A DNA stretch of 64,000 nucleotides, taken from NCBI RefSeq assembly GCF_002860165.1, contig NZ_PGUZ01000031.1, positions 1 through 64,000 of the forward strand. Direction: 5' to 3'. The stretch comes from Bacillus sp. V3-13 (GTDB taxonomy: Bacteria > Bacillota > Bacilli > Bacillales > Cytobacillaceae). Positions 54,944 through 62,998 of the stretch are shown in pieces; the stretch's first letter is position 1, and each line of letters begins with the position of its first letter. Position numbers and translations under genes: made by a program. The notes beneath the pieces were generated by a model. It was given only the letters and a program-made list of their open reading frames with translations, had not been told where the DNA came from and did not search any database.

Positions 54944-55432
54944 TTAATTCCGAACCCCCCAATCGTAAGTTTGTTTATAAATGGCAAGAAGCAAGGAAGA
55001 ATCCATGGAATCAATCCCATCGATTTTGCCCATCTCAGAGTTGATCACTCTATGAAGATCTTCATTTGAAGCTGTAATAACCTCCACATATAAATCATAT
55101 ACACCGGTTGCAGCAGCCACAAATCGAACCTCAGGAATCTCTACTAATTGTTTAATTACATGATCAATTTTTTGAAGTCGAACCTTTATCCCAAACATCG
55201 TTACAGTGGGATTCCCAGTTTTAAAAGGGTTTACGACACCTACAATTTTTAACAGGTTGTTTTCAATTAATCTTTGGACCCTGTTTCTTACCGTTCCTAC
55301 TGTAATGTTCAACTCTTCTGCCATATCGGTATAAGATGTTCTGCCGTCTACCTGTAAACGTTCAATAATTTCAATATCGAGCTCATCTAAATGATGTTGG
55401 TTATCCTCTAGCTTTTCTGTTTTTTTAACCAA
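54944..55432 (-). CDS. Lrp/AsnC-family transcriptional regulator
   Basis: The 162-aa protein has the N-terminal HTH LDELDIEIIERLQVDGRTSY...LNITVGTVRNRVQRL and the RAM effector domain with GVYDLYVEVITAS. It starts at TTG 55432, 5 bases after GGTGAG. Lrp proteins sense amino acids and bind as octamers. It fits control of the SDR-M20-M28 operon behind it, which probably generates amino acids. An ATATTGT-N14-ACAATAT inverted repeat just upstream may be its autoregulatory site. Confidence 0.88.
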   Translation of the reverse strand: MVKKTEKLEDNQHHLDELDIEIIERLQVDGRTSYTDMAEELNITVGTVRNRVQRLIENNLLKIVGVVNPFKTGNPTVTMFGIKVRLQKIDHVIKQLVEIPEVRFVAAATGVYDLYVEVITASNEDLHRVINSEMGKIDGIDSMDSSLLLAIYKQTYDWGVRN

Positions 55433-55446
55433 AATTACTCACCACA

Positions 55447-55474
55447 ATATTGTAAAATTTATAATTAACAATAT
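55447..55474. promoter_or_regulatory. Inverted repeat upstream of the Lrp gene
   Basis: ATATTGT (55447-55453) and ACAATAT (55468-55474) are exact complements with a 14-bp spacer, so the half-site centres are 21 bp apart (two helical turns). It is a candidate Lrp operator. Confidence 0.5.
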
Positions 55475-55616
55475 AATAATTTATATTTTTTTCATTTTCA
55501 ACCCGTATATTTATAAATAATGCATTATTACGATGATCTTCTCGTTTTTTTACATATATATTTTATCAATAACCCTCAGAACGACCCTTTTGAAATGGCA
55601 ACTCGAAAAACCAATG

Positions 55617-55654
55617 TAAAAAAGAGGGTGCACCCAGTCATTGGGGTCACCCTC
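55617..55654 (-). terminator. Intrinsic terminator of the endoglucanase gene
   Basis: On the minus strand GAGGGTG...CACCCTC closes a stem with an inner CCC/GGG, followed by TTTTTT. It lies 15 bp after the stop at 55669. Confidence 0.85.
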
Positions 55655-55668
55655 TCCCTTAACTTTAG

Positions 55669-57015
55669 CTATTGAATCGAAAATTCTTCTTTCTTTAATA
55701 ATTCCTCAGGCTTGCTGCCGATTTCGCTGCTGTGGAAATAATCGCGAATCACGCCATCATGCACGTAGTTTGCAATGGATGCCATGATCATTCCCTGGTC
55801 GAGAGCTAAATATGCTTTTGCAATATCCCCGGTCACGACATTGACTGAGTCATAAAAGCCATATTTACCATACGTATCTAGTTCTTTTAATGCTTTGATA
55901 TTCTGGTAGGCTTCCTCTGGAGCATACTCAAGTGCCAGGAAAGTGGCATGGGCAGTGACGGTTCCGTCATCCTTGTACCCTAATGTACCGAGTGGTGTTG
56001 CCGCAAATTCACTGTAGCCATCTGGAGTGGCTGCTGGTGAAAAGCCCCAGGCTGGATAACCTTTTTCTTTCGCATATGCGATCTGAAGTTCTACATGGCG
56101 TTTATTGTTTAAACCAAGCGCTTTCGTGCCAAGCTCTTTTTCTTTTAACACGAGTCCCGGCATCAGCCCTTCAAACATGCTGCCGCCCCAGCTCGGTACA
56201 TAGCTGATTCCTTTGTACTGATAATGACCTTCAAATACAGAAACCCCATCGTATTCGACAGTTGGTCCTGTCGGAATTTGTGCCTGCCAGTCCCATTCTG
56301 CAGGGAGTGTCCGGTACAATTTCCACCAATGATGTGACGGAACATCCCCTTTGCCGATCGCGATATAACTTGCGACTCGGGGTTCTGTGTAGAACATGCC
56401 ATAATGGTGCCCGGTGAGCTCGCCCCGGTCTACATAATAGCCGCCCCGGAACTGGCCGACATTTGGATCATATAACGGTGCATAATTCATTGCTTCGACA
56501 AGCACACTAGTCTGTTCAGCTAATTCTTGATAAGCCTGGCCGGTTACTATTAAAGCAGCAGAAAGCCAGCCGTTATCCACCTGGGAAATAAATTGCCCCC
56601 AATCCGTTTTTAAACTGCCATCTGTGTTATACCAGTTGTAAAATAAGCCATTCCACTTTTGTAATTTCTCCAAAGTATTTAAAGTTGTTTGTATTTTAGC
56701 AACTGCCTCTTTCCTTGAGATGATGTCCATCTGTTCAGCTGACACTGTGCTTAATAAGTACATCCCTATATTCGTTGGGGACGTATGTTTTGCCGCAATT
56801 TCTTCTCCATTCTGAAAACGAACGGCATCGTATGTTAAACCTGTTGCCGGATCGGTGAAATCTTCAAAATATCGATACGTTTTCTTGGCTACCGATTCCA
56901 GTTGCCGACCAAAAGTTTTATTTTCAAGATCTTTTGCAAAGGCAGCTGGTGAGACTAATAAACTGGAAATCAAAAATCCTATCACTACCATGATTACATA
57001 GCTTTTTTTGGACAT
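55669..57015 (-). CDS. Secreted endo-beta-1,2-glucanase-like protein (GH144 / 'putative glucoamylase' family)
   Basis: The 448-aa protein has a Sec signal peptide (MSKKSYVIMVVIGFLISSLL, cleavage near AFA-KD) and an (alpha/alpha)6-barrel-type glycoamylase domain. That domain has RYFEDFTDPATGLTYDA, SPTNIGMYLLS, VDNGWLSAAL, RVASYIAIGKGDVP, SWGGSMFEGLMP and YPAWGFSPAATPDGY, hallmarks of PF10091/GH144. GH144 members hydrolyse linear beta-1,2-glucan to sophoro-oligosaccharides outside the cell. The locus around it (importer, GH3, GH94 SOGP) supports this specificity. It has its own promoter with the locus operator and its own terminator. Confidence 0.82.
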   Translation of the reverse strand: MSKKSYVIMVVIGFLISSLLVSPAAFAKDLENKTFGRQLESVAKKTYRYFEDFTDPATGLTYDAVRFQNGEEIAAKHTSPTNIGMYLLSTVSAEQMDIISRKEAVAKIQTTLNTLEKLQKWNGLFYNWYNTDGSLKTDWGQFISQVDNGWLSAALIVTGQAYQELAEQTSVLVEAMNYAPLYDPNVGQFRGGYYVDRGELTGHHYGMFYTEPRVASYIAIGKGDVPSHHWWKLYRTLPAEWDWQAQIPTGPTVEYDGVSVFEGHYQYKGISYVPSWGGSMFEGLMPGLVLKEKELGTKALGLNNKRHVELQIAYAKEKGYPAWGFSPAATPDGYSEFAATPLGTLGYKDDGTVTAHATFLALEYAPEEAYQNIKALKELDTYGKYGFYDSVNVVTGDIAKAYLALDQGMIMASIANYVHDGVIRDYFHSSEIGSKPEELLKKEEFSIQ

Positions 57016-57040
57016 GTTAAAACTCCTTTCGATATTAATC

Positions 57041-57050
57041 GAAACGTTTC
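57041..57050. promoter_or_regulatory. LacI-type operator GAAACGTTTC, site 1
   Basis: A perfect 10-bp palindrome (TCGAAACGTTTCTA in context) lies just downstream of the -10 of the endoglucanase promoter. The same sequence occurs four more times upstream of the importer and GH3 genes. Confidence 0.75.
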
Positions 57051-57056
57051 TATAAC

Positions 57057-57085
57057 ATCATAACATTCCAAAATGTAAGCGTGAA
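57057..57085 (-). promoter_or_regulatory. Promoter of the endoglucanase gene
   Basis: On the minus strand TTCACG (57085-57080), 17-bp spacer, TATGAT (57062-57057). The operator covers the initial transcribed region, consistent with repression. Confidence 0.65.
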
Positions 57086-57139
57086 CATCTATTCTAATAA
57101 TCCATAAAAAAGGTTACTAAACTACTATTTTTTCACATA

Positions 57140-57169
57140 AAAAGAACCCCAGCAAAAAACTGGAGTTCC
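57140..57169 (-). terminator. Intrinsic terminator of the importer operon
   Basis: On the minus strand GAACTCCAG pairs with CTGGGGTTC around TTTTTTG, followed by TTTT. It separates the importer operon from the endoglucanase gene. Confidence 0.85.
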
Positions 57170-57175
57170 AGGCAC

Positions 57176-58033
57176 TTACTTCATACCGGAAATGGTATAT
57201 CCTTCGATAATATGTTTTTGGAACAGGATAAAAATGATAATGATTGGAACGACCATAAAGGTTGAACCAGCCATTTGCAGTGCGAAATTGCCTGTGTACT
57301 GCCCTTTCAGAAGTGATAAACCGACAGATAATGTATAAAGGCTCTCATCATTCGCAATAATCAGCGGCCAGAGGAAACTGTTCCAGCCTGCAATAAAGGT
57401 CAGAATGCCTTGAACGGCAATGATCGATTTAGACATCGGCAATACGATCTGTAAAAACACCCGGAGTTCGCTCGCGCCATCCAGGCGGGCTGCCTCCAGC
57501 AATTCATCCGGAATCGTCGAAATAAACTGCCTGAACAGGAAGATCCCAAAGGCTCCGACAAGTCCTGGCAGTACAATCCCGGCCATCGTGTTGGTCAAAT
57601 GCATTTCATTCAAGATTAAATAGACTGGGATCATCGTCACTTGTCCCGGTATCATCATCGTTGCCAGAACGAGAAAAAACAGTTTGTCCCTTCCCTTAAA
57701 TTGAAATTTTGCAAAGGCATAGCCAGCCATCGCATTTAAAAACAAGCCGACGAACGACCAAAGAACGATGACAATCGTATTTTTTAAATAAACGGCAAAG
57801 TTCATGTTCTCAAACAGGTTCTGAAAGTTTTCCAACGTAAATTCGTTAGGCCAGAGGGTCGGCGGGATTTGCATTACTTCACTTTCTGTTTTAAAGGCCG
57901 ATAAAATCATCCAGATAAACGGGACCGTTATGAGAATGCCGCCCACTGCCAATATGATACCGACGAGCCATTGCGCGGTTTTTGCTTTTTTCAAAGGGTC
58001 TAATCCAGGTTTATTCAGTACATTGGTTTTCAC
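57176..58033 (-). CDS. ABC transporter permease (MalG type), beta-1,2-gluco-oligosaccharide importer
   Basis: The 285-aa protein has six helices and the EAA loop LEAARLDGASELRVFLQIVL. I take GTG 58033 as start because AGGTG lies 6 bases upstream; GTG 58042 is inside that site. With its partner it forms the membrane channel of a type-I oligosaccharide importer. No ATPase gene is visible, so a shared MsmX-like ATPase is expected. Confidence 0.86.
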   Translation of the reverse strand: MKTNVLNKPGLDPLKKAKTAQWLVGIILAVGGILITVPFIWMILSAFKTESEVMQIPPTLWPNEFTLENFQNLFENMNFAVYLKNTIVIVLWSFVGLFLNAMAGYAFAKFQFKGRDKLFFLVLATMMIPGQVTMIPVYLILNEMHLTNTMAGIVLPGLVGAFGIFLFRQFISTIPDELLEAARLDGASELRVFLQIVLPMSKSIIAVQGILTFIAGWNSFLWPLIIANDESLYTLSVGLSLLKGQYTGNFALQMAGSTFMVVPIIIIFILFQKHIIEGYTISGMK

Positions 58034-58055
58034 AGGTTTCACCTCTTCTCTTCAA

Positions 58056-58943
58056 TCAGTAATCAGTATTTCTCTTTTGGAATTTAAATTGGATCAATGT
58101 AATCACAATAATCGCAATGAACAGGATAAATGAGCCAGCTGCAGCATAGCCAAAATTACTGAATTGGAAACCATTGCGATAAATAAACAAAGCTACCGAA
58201 GTCGTACTGTCAAGCGGCCCTCCGTTTGTCATGACAAATGGTTCCTCGAAGAATTGCAGCCAGCCAATCATCGTTGTAATCGAGACAAAGAAAATCGCAT
58301 AACGCAGTAATGGGATCGTTATTTTCGTCAATTGCTTCCATCCATTCGCCCCATCGAGCTGGGCTGCTTCATAATACGTTTTCGGGATTCCTTGCAATGC
58401 CGCCAGAAAAATAATCATATTGAGCCCAATCGCTCGCCACAGTGCTAAAGCGATCAATGATACCTTTGCCATCGTTGGATCCTGCAGCCACGGCACGGAT
58501 GGCAGATGCAGCAGATTTAATACATAATTGAACAGTCCGAGTTGCGGATTGTATAAATAGGTCCATACAACCGCAACGGCAACAACGTTTGTAATCGAAG
58601 GCATATAGAACACGACACGGAAGGCTTTGAAAATACGGGCCTTTCCAAAATTGATAAGAAGTGCAATCGCTAACGAACAAATAATGACGAGTGGTACTCC
58701 GAAAACAACATAAAACAGTGTATTGAAGATTGATTTTAAAAAGATTGGATCACTGACAACATCTTTATAGTTCTTTAAACCAACAAAGCTAATCGTCGAC
58801 CAGTCAGCCAATCCTGCTAAATCAATGTCTGTGAAGCTGATAATGAAAGCAACAAAGATTGGAAAAATTGAAAACATGGTCAACAGAATAATGGCTGGTG
58901 CAACGAAGAAATATGGAGTTTTTTTTGAGGTACTGCTATTCAT
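58056..58943 (-). CDS. ABC transporter permease (MalF type), beta-1,2-gluco-oligosaccharide importer
   Basis: The 295-aa protein has six helices and the EAA loop YEAAQLDGANGWKQLTKITI. It starts at ATG behind AGGAAGG. It lies between the binding-protein gene (80 bp gap with a stable hairpin) and the second permease (22 bp gap). The three genes match the importer order in the Listeria beta-1,2-glucan locus, as far as I recall. Confidence 0.87.
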   Translation of the reverse strand: MNSSTSKKTPYFFVAPAIILLTMFSIFPIFVAFIISFTDIDLAGLADWSTISFVGLKNYKDVVSDPIFLKSIFNTLFYVVFGVPLVIICSLAIALLINFGKARIFKAFRVVFYMPSITNVVAVAVVWTYLYNPQLGLFNYVLNLLHLPSVPWLQDPTMAKVSLIALALWRAIGLNMIIFLAALQGIPKTYYEAAQLDGANGWKQLTKITIPLLRYAIFFVSITTMIGWLQFFEEPFVMTNGGPLDSTTSVALFIYRNGFQFSNFGYAAAGSFILFIAIIVITLIQFKFQKRNTDY

Positions 58944-58982
58944 GGAAAGTTCCTTCCTTCTATGCCTTGGTCAATATAGTGA

Positions 58983-59005
58983 ACTAGCAGGGAAACCCTG
59001 CTAGT
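58983..59005. other. Stable intra-operon hairpin after the binding-protein gene
   Basis: ACTAGCAGGG and CCCTGCTAGT pair perfectly around a 3-base loop, without a T-run. In binding-protein operons such a hairpin protects the upstream mRNA and gives more binding protein than permease. Confidence 0.7.
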
Positions 59006-59022
59006 CCAATAAGTAAATAGAT

Positions 59023-60291
59023 TTATTCAGTTAACAATTCTTCTGCCTTTTTATTAAAGTCATCCATTTCTTTTTGAACATCTGCTCCACCGCGGTAGAT
59101 CTTCTCAAAACTGCTTAAGAATGTCTGGGCGATTTTTTCAAACGATGCAATGACCGGCATTGGCTGGGCATTTTCTAGTTGCTCACCAAATACTTTATAA
59201 TACTCATTTCCCTCTAAAACTTCACTATTCCATGCTTCTTTATTCGCAGGGAGTGAATTTGTGATTTCAAGCCATTTAACCTGTGTCTCCGGTTTGCTCA
59301 TGTATGCCAGAAACTTCAATGATGCATCTTTGTTTTTGGTATATTCGAAGACTGATAGATCAGAGCCGCCAAGCATTGAAGTATTATTTTCTTTGGCAGG
59401 AAGGACAGCTGTTGCCCACTTGCCTTCGAGCTCTGGCGCCTGGTCGTTGATTAATTTAACCATCCACGGACCGCTTATAAACATTGGCAAAATGCCGTCT
59501 CCTTTGAATGCCTGAATGATGTCCAGGCCAATATCATCAACAGGAGCAGAGCCATCTTCAAAGAATCCGTTTAGATACTCTACACTTTCGACAAATGGAG
59601 CTTCATTGAAAAGCGGTTTATTGCCGTCTATTAATTGGGAACCGTTCTGGCGGGCAAACATGAATGCAAGACTTTGCTCTTTTGCATCAATGCTGATTCC
59701 ATATTTGTTATCGCCGCGTTCTGATAGTTTTTTCGCAGCAGCTCTCAATTCATCCCATGTCTTTGGTGCTTCGCTGTATCCGGCCTCTTCCAGTAAATCC
59801 TTGCGGTAGTATAGGACACGGGTATCGACATACCAAGGAACACCGACTACTTTATCTTCAAATTTTGTTGTTTCAATTGAACCTTCGTAAAAATTATCGG
59901 CTGCAAATTCCGGATATTCTTCCAAATGCGGTGTTAAATCCAATAAGGCGCCAGCAGAAGCAAATTCAGGAATCCAGCTTGTCCCCATTTGCAATACATC
60001 CGGACCTTTCTTGGATGCGACTGCTGTCAGCAACTTATTGTGGGCTTGGTCCCATGGAATCGCCTGAACTTTCACTTCAATGTCTGGATTTTCTTTTTCA
60101 AACTGATCAGCAATTTTTGGAAGGGATTTTGCTTCCTCTCCCATTCCCCAAACATTAATCGTGGTTTTCTCTTTATCGCCTGAAGACGCGGAATCAGAAG
60201 AACAACCAGCCAGTGCTCCGGAAATAACGACTGATCCGAGTATCGCTGCTGTGATGATCTTTTTTCTTAAGCTAATAAACTTTGGTTTCAT
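59023..60291 (-). CDS. ABC transporter substrate-binding lipoprotein for beta-1,2-gluco-oligosaccharides
   Basis: The 422-aa protein has a lipoprotein signal with GALAGC (Cys30) and a mature sugar-binding domain starting TTINVWGMGEEAKSLPKIAD. It is attached to the outer face of the membrane. By position it corresponds to the sophoro-oligosaccharide binding protein of the Listeria innocua cluster (next to GH3 and GH94 SOGP genes), but the ligand is inferred from context only. ATG 60291 has GGGGGAT upstream. The long leader (about 265 nt) carries two of the GAAACGTTTC operators. Confidence 0.85.
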   Translation of the reverse strand: MKPKFISLRKKIITAAILGSVVISGALAGCSSDSASSGDKEKTTINVWGMGEEAKSLPKIADQFEKENPDIEVKVQAIPWDQAHNKLLTAVASKKGPDVLQMGTSWIPEFASAGALLDLTPHLEEYPEFAADNFYEGSIETTKFEDKVVGVPWYVDTRVLYYRKDLLEEAGYSEAPKTWDELRAAAKKLSERGDNKYGISIDAKEQSLAFMFARQNGSQLIDGNKPLFNEAPFVESVEYLNGFFEDGSAPVDDIGLDIIQAFKGDGILPMFISGPWMVKLINDQAPELEGKWATAVLPAKENNTSMLGGSDLSVFEYTKNKDASLKFLAYMSKPETQVKWLEITNSLPANKEAWNSEVLEGNEYYKVFGEQLENAQPMPVIASFEKIAQTFLSSFEKIYRGGADVQKEMDDFNKKAEELLTE

Positions 60292-60447
60292 GCTTGTATC
60301 CCCCGTAATGTGGAATTTTTAAATTTTTCATCGCTTTGTATGCTGTCGCTTTATTTTAATAATAGTAATACAAATCAATCAAGATAGTTCTAAGAAATCT
60401 ATTATTTGAATCAATCATTCGTAGATTTGTAGAATTCCCCCTTTGGT

Positions 60448-60457
60448 GAAACGTTTC
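60448..60457. promoter_or_regulatory. LacI-type operator GAAACGTTTC, site 2
   Basis: A perfect palindrome about 100 bp downstream of the predicted importer start. It may act as an auxiliary operator for looping with site 3. Confidence 0.7.
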
Positions 60458-60545
60458 GAAATCCAACAAAAAAATATAATTCCTGCTGATTTCTACCACG
60501 TTTCTATTGATCTTAAAAACTTGCCGCTTTACAGATACTTTCATT

Positions 60546-60555
60546 GAAACGTTTC
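60546..60555. promoter_or_regulatory. LacI-type operator GAAACGTTTC, site 3
   Basis: It lies right after the -10 of the importer promoter (60565-60593), so a bound repressor would block transcription start. Confidence 0.75.
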
Positions 60556-60564
60556 GATAGGGCT

Positions 60565-60593
60565 ATTATAAGACAGGTTGAAATCGTTTTCAA
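60565..60593 (-). promoter_or_regulatory. Promoter of the importer operon
   Basis: On the minus strand TTGAAA (60593-60588), 17-bp spacer, TATAAT (60570-60565). Predicted start near 60558. The 515-bp region 60292-60806 holds no gene; it contains this promoter, the GH3 promoter and operators 2-5. Confidence 0.8.
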
Positions 60594-60692
60594 TAGGAAT
60601 TTTTTAAAAGTATGAACTTTTTAAGAACGAAATTTGCGAATTCTACTTAAAAAAACCTTTATGTCGTGGTTAAAATGATTTTTCCCCTCATC

Positions 60693-60702
60693 GAAACGTT
60701 TC
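60693..60702. promoter_or_regulatory. LacI-type operator GAAACGTTTC, site 4
   Basis: It ends 10 bp before the -35 of the GH3 promoter and is 66 bp from site 5, centre to centre. Confidence 0.75.
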
Positions 60703-60711
60703 TATTTTTAA

Positions 60712-60740
60712 TTGACTATCATAAATAGAGCGCTTATAAT
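60712..60740 (+). promoter_or_regulatory. Promoter of the GH3-GH94 operon
   Basis: TTGACT (60712-60717), 17-bp spacer and a perfect TATAAT (60735-60740). It is bracketed by operators 4 and 5. Confidence 0.85.
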
Positions 60741-60758
60741 CCAACTATACTTATATTC

Positions 60759-60768
60759 GAAACGTTTC
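60759..60768. promoter_or_regulatory. LacI-type operator GAAACGTTTC, site 5
   Basis: TCGAAACGTTTCTA lies about 12-21 bp after the predicted start of the GH3 promoter, a classic repressor position. Confidence 0.75.
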
Positions 60769-60806
60769 TATCATTTTTAATAGAAAAGAATAGTGGAGGT
60801 CTCAGC

Positions 60807-62972
60807 ATGCACGACGATCAACTTAATTCCCTGATCCAGCAAATGACGCTGGACGAAAAGATTTCTCAATTAATACAACTGGCCACCCCCTTTTACCAAG
60901 GTTCCAACAACAAAGGACAAATAACAGGCCCGATCGCTGAATTAGGCATTACTGAAGAGATTGTGCATAACAGCGGTTCCGTTCTCGGGGCTTCAGGGGC
61001 AAATGAAGTGATCAATATTCAAAAAACTCATTTAGAAAACAATCGTCTCGGCATTCCTCTATTATTTATGGCGGATATTGTCCATGGCTTTAAAACGATC
61101 TTTCCTGTCCCACTTGCAATCGGCTGTTCCTGGGATTTACGGCTTGCGGAAAAGAGTGCCGAGATCGCCGCTCATGAAGCGGCTGTCTCCGGAGTGCATG
61201 TAACGTTTGCACCGATGGTTGACCTGGTCCGCGATCCACGCTGGGGAAGAGTAATGGAGTCTACAGGAGAAGATCCTTATTTAAACAGTCAATTTGCAAA
61301 AGCGTTTGTACGTGGCTTTCAAGGATCAGATTTGGCAACTGACAATAACCGGGTTGCCGCATGTGTGAAACACTTCGCTGCTTACGGTGCTCCGGAAGGC
61401 GGACGCGATTATAATACCGTCAATATGTCGGAACGCCAGCTGCGAGAATCATATTTACCAGCATACAAGGCTGCACTCGATGAAGGCGTTGAAATGGTGA
61501 TGACCGCGTTTAACACGGTTGATGGGATCCCTGCCAGCGGCAACAAATGGCTGATGCGCGATTTACTTCGGGATGAGTGGAAATTTGACGGTGTGCTCAT
61601 TTCCGACTGGGGCGCCGTTAAAGAACTGATTCCGCACGGCGTTGCCACAGATGAAGCGGAAGCTGCCTATAAAGCGATTCAAGCCGGTGTCGATATTGAG
61701 ATGATGACGGCATGCTATGTTAAACATTTACGGAAGCTTGTTGAAAACGGAGATGTTAATGAATCTATTATTGATGAAGCCGTCCTTCGTATTTTACGGT
61801 TAAAAGCGAAACTCGGTTTATTTGAAAATCCTTACCGGGCGGCTGATGAAAGCTTGGAAAAAGAAATTGTTATGAGTGAACAGCATCGACAGGCATCAAG
61901 GGAACTGGCCGCTAAATCGTGTGTGCTTTTAAAAAATGACGGTGTACTCCCGCTCCAAAAAGACCGGAAAATCGCGATAATCGGCCCTTTTGCACAAAGC
62001 GGAGATATTTTGGGACCGTGGTCATGGTTAGGCTCAAAGGAACAAGCCGTCCAGCTGTACGATGGTATAAAAGAAAAAGTCCGCTCCTCGTTCCTTCTAA
62101 CGGCAAAAGGATGCGGAATAGAAACAGGAAATGAGGAACAATTGAACGAAGCGATTGATACTGCAAGTAAAGCGGATATCATTGTCCTTGCACTCGGGGA
62201 AGACTCCGAGATGAGCGGAGAGGCTGGCAGCCGGGCAGATATCCGTTTACCGCAGGTTCAACTTGAATTGGTGACAAAGCTAAAGGAACTGCAGAAGCCG
62301 ACCGTTGCCGTATTGTTTAATGGACGTCCTCTTGATTTACATGGTGTGATTGATGAAGTGGATGCAGTCCTTGAAGCATGGTATCCGGGAACCGAGGGAG
62401 GAGCTGCGATTGCCGATTTATTGTTTGGTGATGTCAATCCTTCAGGAAAATTAACGATGTCCTTCCCTTATTCAGTTGGACAGGTTCCAGTTTACTATAA
62501 CCATTTTAATACCGGCCGCCCGAAAGACGCACCTGATGCCCAGGAGCGCTATGTGTCACAGTACTTGGATATACCAAATGAACCTCTTCTTCCGTTTGGC
62601 TTCGGTTTAAGCTATACTACCTTCTCTTACGGTGAAGCAAAGCTGTCGGGAGACTCTATGAATCTGGAACAGCCTTTATCGATTACTGTTGAGGTTACCA
62701 ATACAGGAAAAATGGCTGGTGAAGAAATAGTCCAGCTCTATATACAAGACCTTGCCGGTGAAGTGGTTCGCCCTTTAAAAGAGCTGAAAGCCTTTGATAA
62801 GGTTATGTTACAGCCAGGTGAAACGAAAAAGGTTTCGTTTACGATTACAGAAGAGCAACTGCGCTATTATCATTCCGACTTACAATTTAAAAGTGATCCC
62901 GGGGCGTTTATCGCATACGTTGGACCCAACAGTCAACAAGGCCAGGCGATGCCATTTCAATTAGTACAATAG
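60807..62972 (+). CDS. GH3 beta-glucosidase (sophorose/beta-1,2-gluco-oligosaccharide specific by context)
   Basis: The 721-aa protein has the complete GH3 layout: TIM-barrel domain with PMVDLVRDPRWGR, KHFAAYG (188-194) and the nucleophile Asp267 in VLISDWGAV; an alpha/beta sandwich with the acid/base Glu in DSEMSGEAGSR; and a C-terminal fibronectin-like domain (about 600-720). No signal peptide, so it acts on imported sugar. It starts at ATG after GGAGG and is followed 26 bp later by the GH94 gene. In Listeria innocua a GH3 enzyme next to SOGP cleaves sophorose; the same job is likely here. Confidence 0.88.
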   Translation: MHDDQLNSLIQQMTLDEKISQLIQLATPFYQGSNNKGQITGPIAELGITEEIVHNSGSVLGASGANEVINIQKTHLENNRLGIPLLFMADIVHGFKTIFPVPLAIGCSWDLRLAEKSAEIAAHEAAVSGVHVTFAPMVDLVRDPRWGRVMESTGEDPYLNSQFAKAFVRGFQGSDLATDNNRVAACVKHFAAYGAPEGGRDYNTVNMSERQLRESYLPAYKAALDEGVEMVMTAFNTVDGIPASGNKWLMRDLLRDEWKFDGVLISDWGAVKELIPHGVATDEAEAAYKAIQAGVDIEMMTACYVKHLRKLVENGDVNESIIDEAVLRILRLKAKLGLFENPYRAADESLEKEIVMSEQHRQASRELAAKSCVLLKNDGVLPLQKDRKIAIIGPFAQSGDILGPWSWLGSKEQAVQLYDGIKEKVRSSFLLTAKGCGIETGNEEQLNEAIDTASKADIIVLALGEDSEMSGEAGSRADIRLPQVQLELVTKLKELQKPTVAVLFNGRPLDLHGVIDEVDAVLEAWYPGTEGGAAIADLLFGDVNPSGKLTMSFPYSVGQVPVYYNHFNTGRPKDAPDAQERYVSQYLDIPNEPLLPFGFGLSYTTFSYGEAKLSGDSMNLEQPLSITVEVTNTGKMAGEEIVQLYIQDLAGEVVRPLKELKAFDKVMLQPGETKKVSFTITEEQLRYYHSDLQFKSDPGAFIAYVGPNSQQGQAMPFQLVQ

Positions 62973-62998
62973 TAAACAATGGAAAGAAGAGGACAACA

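Noticed and set aside
57041-60768. GAAACGTTTC palindromes as CcpA cre boxes
   Set aside because: They fail the TGNNARCGNWWWCA pattern at both ends and recur only in this locus, so a pathway-specific LacI-type operator is more likely.
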